Shown: piece after piece, positions 1 to 9,191 of the stretch
How the letters are laid out: each line of letters opens with the position of its first letter
Position numbering within the stretch: position 1 is the first letter of the stretch
NCBI RefSeq assembly: GCF_900250115.1
Contig: NZ_LT984804.1
Coordinates: 62,001-126,000 of the forward strand
Length of the DNA: 64,000 bases
Reading direction: 5' to 3'
Source of the DNA: Cupriavidus taiwanensis
GTDB lineage: Bacteria > Pseudomonadota > Gammaproteobacteria > Burkholderiales > Burkholderiaceae
The notes under the pieces: model-generated
Told to the model about the DNA's origin: nothing
Databases searched by the model: none
The model's input: only the letters and a program-made list of their open reading frames with translations
Position numbers and translations under genes: made by a program

Positions 1-2
1 CG

Positions 3-1091
3 CCGGGGCTGGCTAGCAGTCCGCAGCAGGTCATGGCGCAGGCGCCGCAGCCCGGGGCGCAGCAGGGCGAGTCGGCCAGCCCGCAGACGGTGGCCGTGGA
101 AGAGCCCGTCGGCCGTCCGCCCGAGACCGACCGGCGCCCGCCCGAGGTGGCACCGCTGATCGACCAGCCCGGGGTGCTCACCGCCGAGGGCAAGCTGGTG
201 GTCGAGCCGGGCTTCCAGTACGGCTACTCGTCGAACAACCGCGTCGCGCTGGTGGGTTACTCGATCATTCCCGCCCTCCTGATCGGCCTGATCGATGTGC
301 GCGAGGTCAAGACCTCGACCTATATCGAATCGATCGCGCTGCGCTACGGCGTCACCAAGCGGTTCGAGATCGAGGCCAAGGTGCCGTACGTGCAGACCTC
401 GGGCTCGACCATCAGCCGCGAGGTGTTCACCGGCACCGCCGTCGACAACGTGTTCAATGCCAGCGGCAAGGGCATGGGCGATATCGAGGCCACGGTGCGC
501 TACCAGCTCAACTACGGCAATGAGCGGATCCCGTATTTCGTCGGCTGGCTGCGCTACAAGTCCAACACCGGCAAGGATCCTTTCGAGGTGGTCACCGATT
601 GCGTGACGCGCTGCGTGGGCAATGCCACCGGCACCGGCCTGCCGCTCGGGCTGCCCACCGGCACCGGCTTCCACGCGATCCAGCCCGGCATCACCTGGCT
701 GCTGCCGACCGATCCGGCGGTGTTCTTCGGCACCTTCAGCTACCTGCACAACTTTTCCCGCGACAACGTCAGCCGCACCGTGCTGAACGGCGAGAAGGAG
801 AACCTGGGCAAGATCGCGCCGGGCGACATCTTCGAGTTCAGCTTCGGCATGGGGCTGTCGCTCAACGAGAAGGCGTCGTTCAGTATCGGCTACGACCAGG
901 CCATCATCTGGCCGACCAAGCAGAACGGCATGACCGTGCCCGGCTCGGTGCGCCTGACGCAGGGCACCTTGCTGGTGGGGTATTCGTACCGCTTCAACAA
1001 CCGCTATACGCTGAACCTTTCGGTGGGCGCCGGGCTGACGCGCGACACGCCCGACCTGCAGGTCAATGTGCGCCTGCCGATCACTTTCTGA
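3..1091 (+). CDS. Outer-membrane beta-barrel protein, 5' end outside window
   Basis: The reading frame is open from the window edge, so the true start and any signal peptide are missing; the first internal ATG is at 33. After a Pro/Gln/Glu-rich linker the protein has alternating amphipathic segments (for example FQYGYSSNN, IEAKVPYV, IEATVRYQLNYG, FSIGYDQAIIW) and ends in the aromatic pattern VNVRLPITF, which is typical of outer-membrane barrels with a C-terminal Phe. The pattern resembles the MetA-pathway-of-phenol-degradation/transporter-like barrel family. Its substrate cannot be read from the sequence. It is followed by an isolated stem-loop and has no operon partner in the window. I am confident of an outer-membrane barrel and much less sure of the family. 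Confidence 0.6.
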   Translation, partial: PGLASSPQQVMAQAPQPGAQQGESASPQTVAVEEPVGRPPETDRRPPEVAPLIDQPGVLTAEGKLVVEPGFQYGYSSNNRVALVGYSIIPALLIGLIDVREVKTSTYIESIALRYGVTKRFEIEAKVPYVQTSGSTISREVFTGTAVDNVFNASGKGMGDIEATVRYQLNYGNERIPYFVGWLRYKSNTGKDPFEVVTDCVTRCVGNATGTGLPLGLPTGTGFHAIQPGITWLLPTDPAVFFGTFSYLHNFSRDNVSRTVLNGEKENLGKIAPGDIFEFSFGMGLSLNEKASFSIGYDQAIIWPTKQNGMTVPGSVRLTQGTLLVGYSYRFNNRYTLNLSVGAGLTRDTPDLQVNVRLPITF

Positions 1092-1111
1092 AGGCCGTCG
1101 GGCCAGAGGTG

Positions 1112-1141
1112 ACGCGTGCCCCGCCCGCGCGGGGCACGCGT
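1112..1141. terminator. 12-bp perfect stem-loop after the barrel gene
   Basis: ACGCGTGCCCCG pairs perfectly with CGGGGCACGCGT across a 6-nt loop, starting 21 nt after the stop codon. No T-tract follows, so it is either a non-canonical terminator or an mRNA 3'-end stabiliser. Confidence 0.45.
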
Positions 1142-1297
1142 GCGCATCACATCCGCCGGCACCGTGCGCCAGTGCCGAAACGCGCCTTGCGCTGGCCCCA
1201 TGAACGGCGTACAAAGAAATAACCCCGCGCCGCCAGCGGTACTTTTTCCGACCAGCCTCAACCTCACCGGTGGTGCGGCCTGAACAAGGAGAGAGAC

Positions 1298-1810
1298 ATG
1301 CGCAAACGCATCTTCTGGTTGTTGCCCGACCTGGCGAGTGCCAGACGCACCATGGATGACCTGCTGCTGGCCCGCGTCGAGAACAGCCACATCCACTTCG
1401 TGGCGCGCGACGGTGCCGACATGACCGGCCTGCATGAAGCCAACCTGTTCCAGACTTCCGACATCGTCCATGCGGCCGAAATGGGCCTGATGGTCGGCGG
1501 CGGCGTGGGCGTGGTGGCCGGTGTGGTGGTGGCGATGTTCCCGATCGTCAGCGACACCCCGCAGTGGGGACTGGTCGGCGTGCTGGCGGTGCTGGGCGCG
1601 GTGTTCGGGGCCTGGGCCGCAAGCATGATCGGCAGTTCCGCGCCCAACAGCCGGCTGCGCGCGTTCGAGAAAGACATCGAGGCGGGCAAGATCCTGCTGA
1701 TGGTCGACGTGCCGCGCACCCGCGTCGAGGAAGTCGAAACCCTGCTGCGCAACGCGCACCCGGAAGCCAGCTTCGCCGGCGTCGATCCGGCCGTGCCGGC
1801 GTTCCCCTGA
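1298..1810 (+). CDS. DUF1269-like membrane protein
   Basis: This 170-residue protein has a soluble N-terminal half (about 1-60) and a glycine-rich hydrophobic stretch at about 64-108 with GG-zipper character (MVGGGVGVVAGVVVAMF, then VGVLAVLGAVFGAWAAS), followed by a short acidic helix-strand tail. That layout matches DUF1269-type proteins, which have no established biochemical role and are often linked to stress. A good ribosome site (AAGGAGAGAGAC) precedes the ATG. The neighbouring genes appear independent. Confidence 0.7.
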   Translation: MRKRIFWLLPDLASARRTMDDLLLARVENSHIHFVARDGADMTGLHEANLFQTSDIVHAAEMGLMVGGGVGVVAGVVVAMFPIVSDTPQWGLVGVLAVLGAVFGAWAASMIGSSAPNSRLRAFEKDIEAGKILLMVDVPRTRVEEVETLLRNAHPEASFAGVDPAVPAFP

Positions 1811-2072
1811 TCCGGCGCCTGCCGCCGGCTGGCGCCACGCGGCGCCGCATCTCTCTCTGCGCGCGCCCGCGCGGCGCGCTCCGGCGCGCCTGCCGCCGGC
1901 ACCCGGCCCCACCGGAACCGCTCAGGTTCCGGTGTGATGCCGCTGCAACACCCCTGTTTTCCCGGTTTGCCCACGTCGGACGCATGCGGTACCTTGCGTG
2001 ACGGCGCGCGGGCCTTGCCCGGCGCTGCCACAGAACAACGAAAGCAGCCGTCCAGGCGGAGGGGTCGAGACA

Positions 2073-3209
2073 ATGAAGGCAAAATGGATCGCGTGCGGCC
2101 TGCTGGCCGCCACGCTGGGCTGGGCCGCGCAGGCGGCCCTGGCGGAACCGGGCGTGACCCGCAACACCATCCGCATCGGCCAGTCGGCCGGCATCACCGG
2201 GCCGGTGGCGGGATCGGTCAAGGAGCAGATCGCCGGCGCGCAGGTGTACCTGCGCACGGTCAACGCCAATGGCGGCGTCGCCGGGCGGCGCATCGAACTG
2301 GTCACCTACGATGACGGCTTCGATGCCAAACGCACGCCCGACAATGTGCGCAAGCTGCTCGACGAAGACAAGGTGTTCGCGCTCTTCATGGTGCGCGGCA
2401 CGCCGCAGAACGAAAGCATCCTGCCCATCATCGCCGCGCAGAAGGTACCGCTGATCGCGCCGCTCACCGGCGCCATCACGCTGCACCGGCCGGTGAACCG
2501 CTACGTGTTCAACGTGCGCGCCAAGTACCAGGACGAAGTGGCGCGCGCGATCAACCACCTGGCGACGTCGGGAATGAGCCGCATCGGCATCTTCTACGCC
2601 AACGACGGCTTCGGCAAGGACGTGCTGGAGGGCTACCACGGTGCGCTGCAGGCGCGCGGCGTGCAGCCCGCGGCCATGGTCAATTTCGCCCGGCCGATGG
2701 GCGACATCACCCAGGGCGTGGCGACCATGCACAAGGCCAACCCGCAGGCGGTGCTGGTGATCGGCTCGGGTTCCGAGGCGGCGCGCGTCATCCGCGAGCT
2801 GCGCCGCGCCGGCAGCGAGGCGCAGTTCGTCACGCTGTCCAACAATGCCGCCGATGCCTTTATCCGCGAACTCGGCGACGACGCGCGCGGGCTGATCATC
2901 ACGCAGGTGGTGCCGGGCACCAACTCCAGCCAGATGACGCTGGCCAGCGAATACCGCAGCCTGGCGAAGCAGCAGGGCGTGGAGCTGTCCAACGCCGGCA
3001 TGGAGGGCTTCATGTCGGCCAAGGTGCTGGTCGAAGGCCTGCGCCGCGCCGGACCCGAGCCGACCCGCGAGCGGCTGGTCGCGGCGCTGGAGGGCATGCG
3101 CGACTATGATCTCGGCGGCATCCTGATCAGCTACAGCGCCGCGCGGCACACCGGCTCGTCGTTCGTGGAAATGTCGATCGTGTCGTCCACCGGCAAGCTG
3201 ATCCGCTAG
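2073..3209 (+). CDS. Branched-chain-type ABC transporter substrate-binding protein
   Basis: This 378-residue protein is a type-1 periplasmic binding protein of the Leu/Ile/Val (Peripla_BP_6) family. Residues 1-24 form a signal peptide (MKAKWIACGLLAATLGWAAQ, then AALA before EPG). The mature protein opens with the family's TRNTIRIGQSAGITGP strand-loop and contains the inter-lobe pattern IGIFYANDGFGKDVLEGY. The ATG at 2073 was chosen over upstream in-frame codons because GGAGGGG lies about 8 nt before it and because it yields the signal peptide. No permease or ATPase is adjacent, so it probably serves a distant livHMGF-type system or acts as a sensor. The ligand is unknown. Confidence 0.85.
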   Translation: MKAKWIACGLLAATLGWAAQAALAEPGVTRNTIRIGQSAGITGPVAGSVKEQIAGAQVYLRTVNANGGVAGRRIELVTYDDGFDAKRTPDNVRKLLDEDKVFALFMVRGTPQNESILPIIAAQKVPLIAPLTGAITLHRPVNRYVFNVRAKYQDEVARAINHLATSGMSRIGIFYANDGFGKDVLEGYHGALQARGVQPAAMVNFARPMGDITQGVATMHKANPQAVLVIGSGSEAARVIRELRRAGSEAQFVTLSNNAADAFIRELGDDARGLIITQVVPGTNSSQMTLASEYRSLAKQQGVELSNAGMEGFMSAKVLVEGLRRAGPEPTRERLVAALEGMRDYDLGGILISYSAARHTGSSFVEMSIVSSTGKLIR

Positions 3210-3257
3210 CGCGCGGCCGCGGGCCCCGGGGCCGGCCGCTGCGGTATAGTCGCCGGC

Positions 3258-4049
3258 ATGGCTACTCCGATCCCCTCCCCCGATTCCCGTACCCCGTTCG
3301 CGCTGCATGGCCGCGTGGCGCTGGTGACCGGCGGCGCGCAGGGCCTGGGCCTGGCTATCGCCGCCGGGCTGGCCGATGCCGGTGCCCATGTGCTGGTGGC
3401 GGCGCGAAATGCGCCGCGCGTGCGCGAGGCCGTCGCCGCGCTGGCGGCGCGCGGCGGCAGCGCCGAGGCGCTGGTGCTCGACATCACCGACGAGGCCGCG
3501 GTGGCGGCGGCCTTCGACCGCATCGATGCCGGGCCGGGCCGGCTCGACATCCTGGTGAACAATGCCGGCGCGCGCAACCGCAGCAACATGGCGCAGCTCG
3601 ATGCCGGCGACCTGCGCGCCATGCTCGAGACCAACCTGGTGGCGCCCTACGCGCTGTGCCGGCTGGCCGCGCAGCGCATGCGCCACGGCGGCTACGGGCG
3701 CATCGTCAATGTCAGCTCGATCGCGGGCCAGGTGGCGCGCGCCGGCGACGTGCTCTATCCCGCCACCAAGGGCGGGCTCGACGCGCTCACGCGCGCCATG
3801 GCCGCCGACCTGGGCCGCCACGGCGTCACCGTCAACGCGATCGCCCCCGGCTATTTCGCCACCGAGCCGAACCAGCCCATGGTCGAGGACCAGAGCGTGG
3901 CCGAGTGGCTGCGCCAGCGCACCTCGCTGGGCCGCTGGGGCCAGCCGCACGAGGTGGCGGGCGCGGTGGTGTTCCTGGCATCGCCGGCGGCGTCGTATGT
4001 CACCGGGCAGGTGCTGGCGGTCGACGGCGGCTATCTCGGGCACTTCTGA
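3258..4049 (+). CDS. SDR-family oxidoreductase
   Basis: This 263-residue classical short-chain dehydrogenase carries the cofactor loop TGGAQGLG (24-31), NNAG near 101-104, the catalytic Ser in NVSSIAG (about 153-154) and YPATK (Tyr167, Lys171). The C-terminal [17 protein letters not shown] is the usual family ending. Overall it resembles gluconate-5-dehydrogenase/3-oxoacyl-reductase-like members. The substrate is not identifiable. It follows the ABC binding protein by 48 nt and could share its transcript. Confidence 0.85.
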   Translation: MATPIPSPDSRTPFALHGRVALVTGGAQGLGLAIAAGLADAGAHVLVAARNAPRVREAVAALAARGGSAEALVLDITDEAAVAAAFDRIDAGPGRLDILVNNAGARNRSNMAQLDAGDLRAMLETNLVAPYALCRLAAQRMRHGGYGRIVNVSSIAGQVARAGDVLYPATKGGLDALTRAMAADLGRHGVTVNAIAPGYFATEPNQPMVEDQSVAEWLRQRTSLGRWGQPHEVAGAVVFLASPAASYVTGQVLAVDGGYLGHF

Positions 4050-4067
4050 CGCGCCGGCCAGGCCGGA

Positions 4068-4086
4068 GCGTACCCAATTCTGCGTG
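4068..4086 (+). repeat. Copy 1 of dispersed 19-bp word
   Basis: The sequence is GCGTACCCAATTCTGCGTG, located in the gap between the SDR and the convergent LysR gene. An identical copy lies at 17089-17107 and close variants at four other intergenic sites in the window. Confidence 0.6.
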
Positions 4087-4103
4087 CCGATCCTGCCCGC
4101 GCC

Positions 4104-5009
4104 TCAGCGCCGCGCGGGGGGCTTGCCGCCGCGGTAGAACGCCTGCAGCGCCTCGATCATCGCGGCGGCGGCGGCCGAATCGCCGCGGTCTTTCAGCCGC
4201 ACCAGGCAGATATCGCGCACCAGCGACGGCAGCTGCAGCGGCCGGATCGCCAGCCCTTCGCGCCGGAACTGGAACAGCGCCAGTGACGGCACCGCGCTGA
4301 TGCCCAGCCCCGCCTGCACCAGCGCCGCCACGGTAGCCAGGTGCTCCACCTCCATCACGCTGGCCAGGCGCAGCGGATGCAGCGCGGCGTCCAGGTGCTG
4401 GCGCACGCTGGTCGTGCGCGACAGCTGGATGAACGGCAGCCCCGCCAGCATCTCCGGCGTAATGCGCCGCTTGCGCGCCAGCGCATGGTCCGCCGGGCAC
4501 ACCAGGTGGAAGGTGTCGCGCACCAGCGGCTCGACGCGCAGGTCATCGTCCTGCGCCGGCGCCGGTGCCAGCGCAAAGTCGGCGCGGCCCTGCCGCACCA
4601 GCTCGATGCAGCCATCGGCAAGCTGGTCGAACAGTTCCAGCACGATGCCCGGATAGCACGCGCGAAACTGCGCCAGCAGCGGCGGCAGGTCGCCGCCGGC
4701 GAGCGAGGGCAGCGCCGCGATCGAGACCCGGCCCTTGCGCCGCTCCGCGTGCGCGCGCAAATCTTCGAACGCGGTCTCGAAATCGGCCAGCAGCCGGCGC
4801 GCGGTCTGCTCGAAGCGCACGCCGTCCGTGCTCAGCTCCACATGCCGCGTGGTGCGTTCGAACAGCCGGCTGCCGGCCTGCTCTTCCAGCGTCTGCACCA
4901 GCGCGCTGAAGGCCGACTGCGACAGGTGGCAGGCCCGCGCCGCGCGCGTGAAATTGCGGTAGGTCGCCAGCGCCACGAAGGCGCGCAGGTGCTTGACCGA
5001 CAGGTTCAT
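4104..5009 (-). CDS. LysR-family transcriptional regulator
   Basis: This 301-residue protein has the LysR winged helix-turn-helix in residues 1-60 (FTRAARACHLSQSAFSALVQ, then TLEEQAGSRLFERTTRHV) followed by a periplasmic-binding-like effector domain. It is divergent from the AtuA-like gene at 5119. The 109-nt gap is AT-rich for this genome (around 5040-5065), as expected for a shared operator-promoter. By LysR convention it probably controls itself and the 5119-7866 gene set. The effector is unknown. Confidence 0.9.
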   Translation of the reverse strand: MNLSVKHLRAFVALATYRNFTRAARACHLSQSAFSALVQTLEEQAGSRLFERTTRHVELSTDGVRFEQTARRLLADFETAFEDLRAHAERRKGRVSIAALPSLAGGDLPPLLAQFRACYPGIVLELFDQLADGCIELVRQGRADFALAPAPAQDDDLRVEPLVRDTFHLVCPADHALARKRRITPEMLAGLPFIQLSRTTSVRQHLDAALHPLRLASVMEVEHLATVAALVQAGLGISAVPSLALFQFRREGLAIRPLQLPSLVRDICLVRLKDRGDSAAAAAMIEALQAFYRGGKPPARR

Positions 5010-5118
5010 GGCCCCGGCAGATATATCCAGGAAGTCGATAGATTAATCCAAATAATCCATTTTTTGGCTGGGCCCGCCCACCCTAGAATGAGACCGACCT
5101 GCCCAACCCTGGCTTCCG

Positions 5119-6495
5119 ATGCCTCCCTCGACCATGACTGCTCCCTTGCTGATCGGCTCCGGCGCCGGCTTCTCCGGCGACCGTACCGATGCCGCGCTGC
5201 CGGTGGTGCGCACCCTGATCGCCGCGGCGCAGCCGGCGGCACTGATCTTCGAGACCCTGGCCGAGCGCACGCTGGCGCTGGCGCAGCTGGCGCGGCGCAA
5301 CGATCCCGCGCAGGGCTACGAGCCGCTGCTCGATGCGCTGCTGGCGCCGGTGCTCGGGCTGTGCCTGCAGCACCGCATTGCCATCGTCGGCAATTTCGGC
5401 GCGGCCAATCCGCGCGCGGCGGCGCGGCGCGTGCTGCAACTGGCCGGCGAACTGGGCCTGGCCGCGCCGCGCGTGGCGGTGGTGGAGGGCGATGACCTGT
5501 CCGACGAGGCCGGGCGCGCGCGCCTGCACGGCATCCTGGGCGAGGCCTTCGACGCCGAACGCTTTGTCTGCGCCAACGCCTATATCGGCGCGCAAGGCAT
5601 TGCCGACGCGCTCGCCGCCGGAGCCCAGGTGGTGGTGTGCGGGCGCGTGGCGGACCCGGCGCTGGCGCTGGGGCCGGCGATGGCGCACTTCGGCTGGGCC
5701 TGGGACGACTGGGACCGGCTTGCCGCCGCCACCATGGCCGGGCACCTGCTCGAATGCGGGGCGCAGGTCACCGGCGGCTATTTTGCCGACCCGGGCCGCA
5801 AGGAGGTGCCGGACGTGCACGCGCTGGGTTTTCCGATCGCGCGGCTCGATGCCGACGGCTGCATCGAGATTTTCAAGGCCGCCGATACCGGCGGCTGCGT
5901 CGACCTGCGCACGGTCAAGGAGCAGCTGCTGTACGAGGTCCACGACCCGTGCGCCTACCTGACGCCGGACGTGGTGGCCGACATCGGCGCCGTCACCGTG
6001 GCGCAGCTGGGCCCGGACCGCGTGTCCGTGCGCAACGTGCGCGGCCACCCGCGCCCGGCGCAGCTCAAGGCCAATGTGTTCAGCCACGGCGGCTGGCTGG
6101 CCGAGGGCGAGATCTCCTACGCCGGCCCCAACGCCGCGGCGCGCGCGCGGCTGGCCGCCGACATCCTGCGCCGGCGCATGCGGATGCTGGGCCACGACGC
6201 GCCGCTGCGCTTCGACCTGATCGGCGTGCTCAGCGTGCTCGCCGACGATGCCGGCGCCATGCTCGCGCAGCCCCAGCCGCACGAGGCGCAGGCGCAGGAT
6301 GTGCGCCTGCGCGCCGCGCTGGCGCATGACGACCTGACCGTGGCACAGGCGCTGCAGCGCGAGGTCAATGCGCTCTATACCTGCGGCCCTGCCGGCGGCG
6401 GCGGCGTGCGCACGGCGCAGCGCGCACGGCTGAACGCGGTGTCGTGCCTGGTGCCGCGCGCCGCGGTCACGCCCACCCACACCTTCATCGACTAG
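5119..6495 (+). CDS. AtuA-like (DUF1446) acyclic terpene/acyl-CoA catabolism protein
   Basis: The protein has 458 residues from ATG 5119, or 453 from the in-frame ATG at 5134; neither has a clear Shine-Dalgarno. It matches the AtuA/DUF1446 family: an N-terminal IGSGAGFSGDRTDAA motif, YIGAQGIADALAAGAQVVVCGRVADPAL, and GGGGVRTAQRARLN near the end. AtuA of pseudomonads belongs to the citronellol/geraniol (acyclic terpene) gene set, but its catalytic role is unsettled. The partner small domain is a separate gene at 6505, only 9 nt downstream. With the Bug protein at 6901 the set looks like a transporter-binding plus catabolic unit under the divergent LysR. Confidence 0.75.
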   Translation: MPPSTMTAPLLIGSGAGFSGDRTDAALPVVRTLIAAAQPAALIFETLAERTLALAQLARRNDPAQGYEPLLDALLAPVLGLCLQHRIAIVGNFGAANPRAAARRVLQLAGELGLAAPRVAVVEGDDLSDEAGRARLHGILGEAFDAERFVCANAYIGAQGIADALAAGAQVVVCGRVADPALALGPAMAHFGWAWDDWDRLAAATMAGHLLECGAQVTGGYFADPGRKEVPDVHALGFPIARLDADGCIEIFKAADTGGCVDLRTVKEQLLYEVHDPCAYLTPDVVADIGAVTVAQLGPDRVSVRNVRGHPRPAQLKANVFSHGGWLAEGEISYAGPNAAARARLAADILRRRMRMLGHDAPLRFDLIGVLSVLADDAGAMLAQPQPHEAQAQDVRLRAALAHDDLTVAQALQREVNALYTCGPAGGGGVRTAQRARLNAVSCLVPRAAVTPTHTFID

Positions 6496-6504
6496 GAGCC
6501 CGCC

Positions 6505-6858
6505 ATGTCCGCTACCGCCGCGCTCTACCAGTTCGCCCATGGCCGCACCGGCGACAAGGGCGACCGTTCCAACATCAGCGTGATCGCCTATGACCCGCGC
6601 GACTTCGACCACCTGGTCGCGCACGTGACCGAAGACGCGGTGCGTGCGCTGTTTCGCGAGCGCCGGCCGGCGGCGGTCACGCGCTACCTGGTGCCGTCGC
6701 TGCACGCGATGAACTTCGTCCTCGACGGCGTGCTCGATGGCGGCGTCAACGATGCGCTCAATCTGGACACCCACGGCAAGGCGCTGTCGTTCCGCCTGCT
6801 GCAGCTCGAGATCCCGCTGCCGCCGCGGCTCGCGCCGGGGGCGCCGGACCAGCCCTGA
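6505..6858 (+). CDS. AtuA-like C-terminal ferredoxin-fold domain protein
   Basis: This 117-residue protein begins LYQFAHGRTGDKGDRSNISV, the signature of the small domain that forms the C-terminal part of longer DUF1446/AtuA proteins and is a free-standing gene in other genomes. The spacing from the preceding AtuA-like gene (9 nt, with AGGAGCCCGCC in the gap) implies translational coupling and probably a two-subunit complex. No catalytic residues can be assigned. Confidence 0.75.
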   Translation: MSATAALYQFAHGRTGDKGDRSNISVIAYDPRDFDHLVAHVTEDAVRALFRERRPAAVTRYLVPSLHAMNFVLDGVLDGGVNDALNLDTHGKALSFRLLQLEIPLPPRLAPGAPDQP

Positions 6859-6900
6859 AACCCTTGCCTTCAACGATAACGATTTCGACAGGAGACTTCC

Positions 6901-7866
6901 ATGCATCCGTTCTTCAAGCCAGTGGCCGTTGCCGCGCTCGCGCTGATCCTGCCCGCGGGCCAGGCCTGGGCCGAGTTTCCCGACAAGCCGATCCGCTTCG
7001 TGGTGCCGTTTGCCGCCGGCAGCGCCACCGACCAGCTTGCGCGCGCGATTGGCCAGGCCATCACGGTGGACAGCAAGGTCACCGTGGTGGTCGACAACAA
7101 GCCCGGCGCCAACGGCTTCATCGCCGCGTCCGACGTGGCCAAGGCGGCGCCGGACGGCTACACCGTGCTGATCAGCACCAACACCACGCATGCGGCCAAC
7201 GAGCACCTCTTCAAGAAGCTGCCCTACGACCCGGTCAAGGACTACGCGCCGATCACGGCGCTGGGACGCGGCGGCCAGATCATGGTGGTGAACCCGCAGG
7301 TGCCGGCCAGGACCGTGGGCGAGTTCATCGCGCTGGCGCGGCAGCAGCCGGGCAAGCTCAGCTTTGGCAGCGGCAGCTCGTCGTCGCGCATTGCCGGCGA
7401 GCTGTTCCAGCAGATGGCGCAGGTGCAGCTGCTGCACGTGCCGTACAAGAGCAATCCGCTCGCCATCACCGACCTGCTCGGCAACCAGATCCAGATGATG
7501 ATCACCGACACCGCCACCGGCCTGCCGCAGGTCAAGAGCGGCAAGCTGCGCGCGCTGGGCGTGTCGGGCAAGGCGCGCTCGCCGCTGGCGCCGGAAGTGC
7601 CGACCATCGATGAAGCCGGCGTCAAGGGCTACGAGATGAGCTACTGGTTCGCCGCCTACGCGCCGGCGGGTACGCCGCAGCCGGTGGTGGCCAAACTCAA
7701 CGCGATGATGGTGAAGGCCGCGCGCAGCGAGACCGCCGCCGGCTTCTACAAGTCCACCGGCACCGAGGTCTTCACCAGCACGCCCGCGGAGCTGGCGAAG
7801 TTCCAGTCGCAGGAGTCCGGCAAGTGGGGCCGCATCATCAAGGCGGCGAATATCCAGCCGGAGTGA
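6901..7866 (+). CDS. Bug/TctC-family periplasmic solute-binding protein
   Basis: This 321-residue protein has a signal peptide cleaved about after residue 24 (QAWA/EFPDKP) and the Bug hallmarks FPDKPIRFVVPFAAGS, VVVDNKPGANG, HVPYKSNP and LRALGVSGKARS. Bug proteins bind small carboxylates and belong to the tripartite tricarboxylate transporter family. No TctA or TctB gene is nearby, as is usual for the many orphan Bug proteins in this lineage. It lies 42 nt after the AtuA-like pair and ends at a strong terminator, so it is probably the last gene of that operon. Confidence 0.9.
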   Translation: MHPFFKPVAVAALALILPAGQAWAEFPDKPIRFVVPFAAGSATDQLARAIGQAITVDSKVTVVVDNKPGANGFIAASDVAKAAPDGYTVLISTNTTHAANEHLFKKLPYDPVKDYAPITALGRGGQIMVVNPQVPARTVGEFIALARQQPGKLSFGSGSSSSRIAGELFQQMAQVQLLHVPYKSNPLAITDLLGNQIQMMITDTATGLPQVKSGKLRALGVSGKARSPLAPEVPTIDEAGVKGYEMSYWFAAYAPAGTPQPVVAKLNAMMVKAARSETAAGFYKSTGTEVFTSTPAELAKFQSQESGKWGRIIKAANIQPE

Positions 7867-7896
7867 ACACCGGGCGGCGCAAGCTCCCATGCATGG

Positions 7897-7925
7897 AAAA
7901 CGGGGCCACATGGCCCCGTTTTTTT
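7897..7925 (+). terminator. Rho-independent terminator of the atuA-like/Bug unit
   Basis: AAAA is followed by CGGGGCCA-CA-TGGCCCCG and seven T residues, a canonical stem and U-tract beginning 30 nt after the Bug stop codon. Confidence 0.92.
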
Positions 7926-7944
7926 ACGCAGAAGTAGGTACGCT
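7926..7944 (-). repeat. Copy 2 of dispersed 19-bp word (variant)
   Basis: On the minus strand it reads AGCGTACCTACTTCTGCGT, the GCGTACC-TTCTGCG word with CTA in the middle. It abuts the T-tract of the terminator. Confidence 0.5.
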
Positions 7945-8055
7945 TTGCCGCTTGCGCCCTTGTCTGGCAAGGCGCGGCTAAGATGCGTGCTGGCCGCGCG
8001 CCGTTGCGGCGGCGGCCTTTTCCTCGACAACACCAACCAGAACAAGGAACAGGAT

Positions 8056-9105
8056 ATGAAGCTGCAGTCCGTGGTGCGCCATGCCACCTTCAGCCGGTGC
8101 CGGCGTCCGGCGCTGCGCCGGGCCGTATCGCGCGCCGTCATCGCCATCGCCATGGGTAGTGTCGCGCTGGCCGCCGGCGTGGCCAGCGCGCAGACCGCCG
8201 CGCCGCCGGCGCAGCAGAAGACCCAGGTGCCGGGCTACTACCGCATGATGGTCGGCCAGCTGGAAGTCACCGCGCTCTATGACGGCTACATCGACCTGGA
8301 CCCCAAGCTGTTCAAGTACACCAGCGCGCGCGAATTGCAGAGCCTGCTGGCGCGCATGTTCGTGGCCTCGACGCCGGGCATGCAGACCGCGGTCAACGCC
8401 TACCTGATCCATACCGGCAACCGCCTGGTGCTGGTCGACACCGGCGCGGCGGGCTGCTTCGGGCCCACCCTGGGGCGCATCGGCGAGAACCTGCGCGCCG
8501 CGGGCTATGCGCCCGAGCAGGTCGATACCGTGCTGCTGACGCACCTGCACGGCGACCATGCCTGCGGCCTGGCCAGCGACGGCAAGGCCGCGTTCCCGAA
8601 CGCAACCGTCTACGTCGACAAGGCCGACCTCGATTACTGGCTGAGCGATGCCAACGCCGCCGCCGCGCCGAAGGAGGCGCAGGGCCTGTTCGCCATGGCG
8701 CGTGCCGCGGTCGCGCCGTACCAGGCGGCGCAGCGCCTGCGCACCTTCAATGGCGGCGCCGGCGGCGAGCCCGTTGCCGGCGTGCGCGTGGTGCCGGCCA
8801 ACGGGCATACCCCCGGACACAGCGGCTATCTGTTCACCTCGGGCAACGACAGCCTGCTGCTGTGGGGCGACATCGTGCACAACCACGCGTTGCAGCTGCG
8901 CCGGCCGCAGGTGGCGATCGAGTTCGACGTCGACAGCCACCAGGCCGTGATCACGCGCAAGCGCCTGCTGGAACAGGCCGCCAAGGGCAGGTTGTGGGTA
9001 GGCGGCGCGCACATGCCATTCCCGGGCCTGGGCCATGTGCGCCGCGACACCGCGGGCTATACGTGGGTGCCGGCCGAATATGGCCCGATCCGCGGCGACC
9101 GTTAG
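8056..9105 (+). CDS. Exported metallo-beta-lactamase-fold hydrolase
   Basis: The 349-residue protein starts at ATG 8056, preceded by AAGGAACAGG. It has a long signal peptide with an Arg-rich n-region (about 1-45, GVASA/QTAAP) and then an MBL domain. The metal-binding THLHGDH motif is at 162-168, with further ligands expected in NGHTPGHSGYLF (His), GDIVHNHAL (Asp) and the C-terminal GGAHMPFPG (His). It resembles the quorum-quenching lactonase/arylsulfatase-like periplasmic MBL proteins. The substrate is unknown. It follows a terminator and so has its own promoter. Confidence 0.85.
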   Translation: MKLQSVVRHATFSRCRRPALRRAVSRAVIAIAMGSVALAAGVASAQTAAPPAQQKTQVPGYYRMMVGQLEVTALYDGYIDLDPKLFKYTSARELQSLLARMFVASTPGMQTAVNAYLIHTGNRLVLVDTGAAGCFGPTLGRIGENLRAAGYAPEQVDTVLLTHLHGDHACGLASDGKAAFPNATVYVDKADLDYWLSDANAAAAPKEAQGLFAMARAAVAPYQAAQRLRTFNGGAGGEPVAGVRVVPANGHTPGHSGYLFTSGNDSLLLWGDIVHNHALQLRRPQVAIEFDVDSHQAVITRKRLLEQAAKGRLWVGGAHMPFPGLGHVRRDTAGYTWVPAEYGPIRGDR

Positions 9106-9191
9106 CCACGGGCGGCGGCTTTTCGCCTAGAGTCATCCCAGGGTCGCCGCGCGTACCGGATGCGTCGGCCCGGTCTGCCGGAGGACTTGCC

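Noticed and set aside
1548..4043. Very long minus-strand open frame (831 codons)
   Set aside because: It lies antisense to three well-supported genes (DUF1269, ABC binding protein and SDR) and has an Ala/Arg/His-rich composition typical of the non-coding frame of GC-rich DNA.
5083..7911. 942-codon minus-strand frame
   Set aside because: It is antisense to the AtuA-like, AtuA-C and Bug genes, with no domain pattern and His/Arg/Gln-rich composition.
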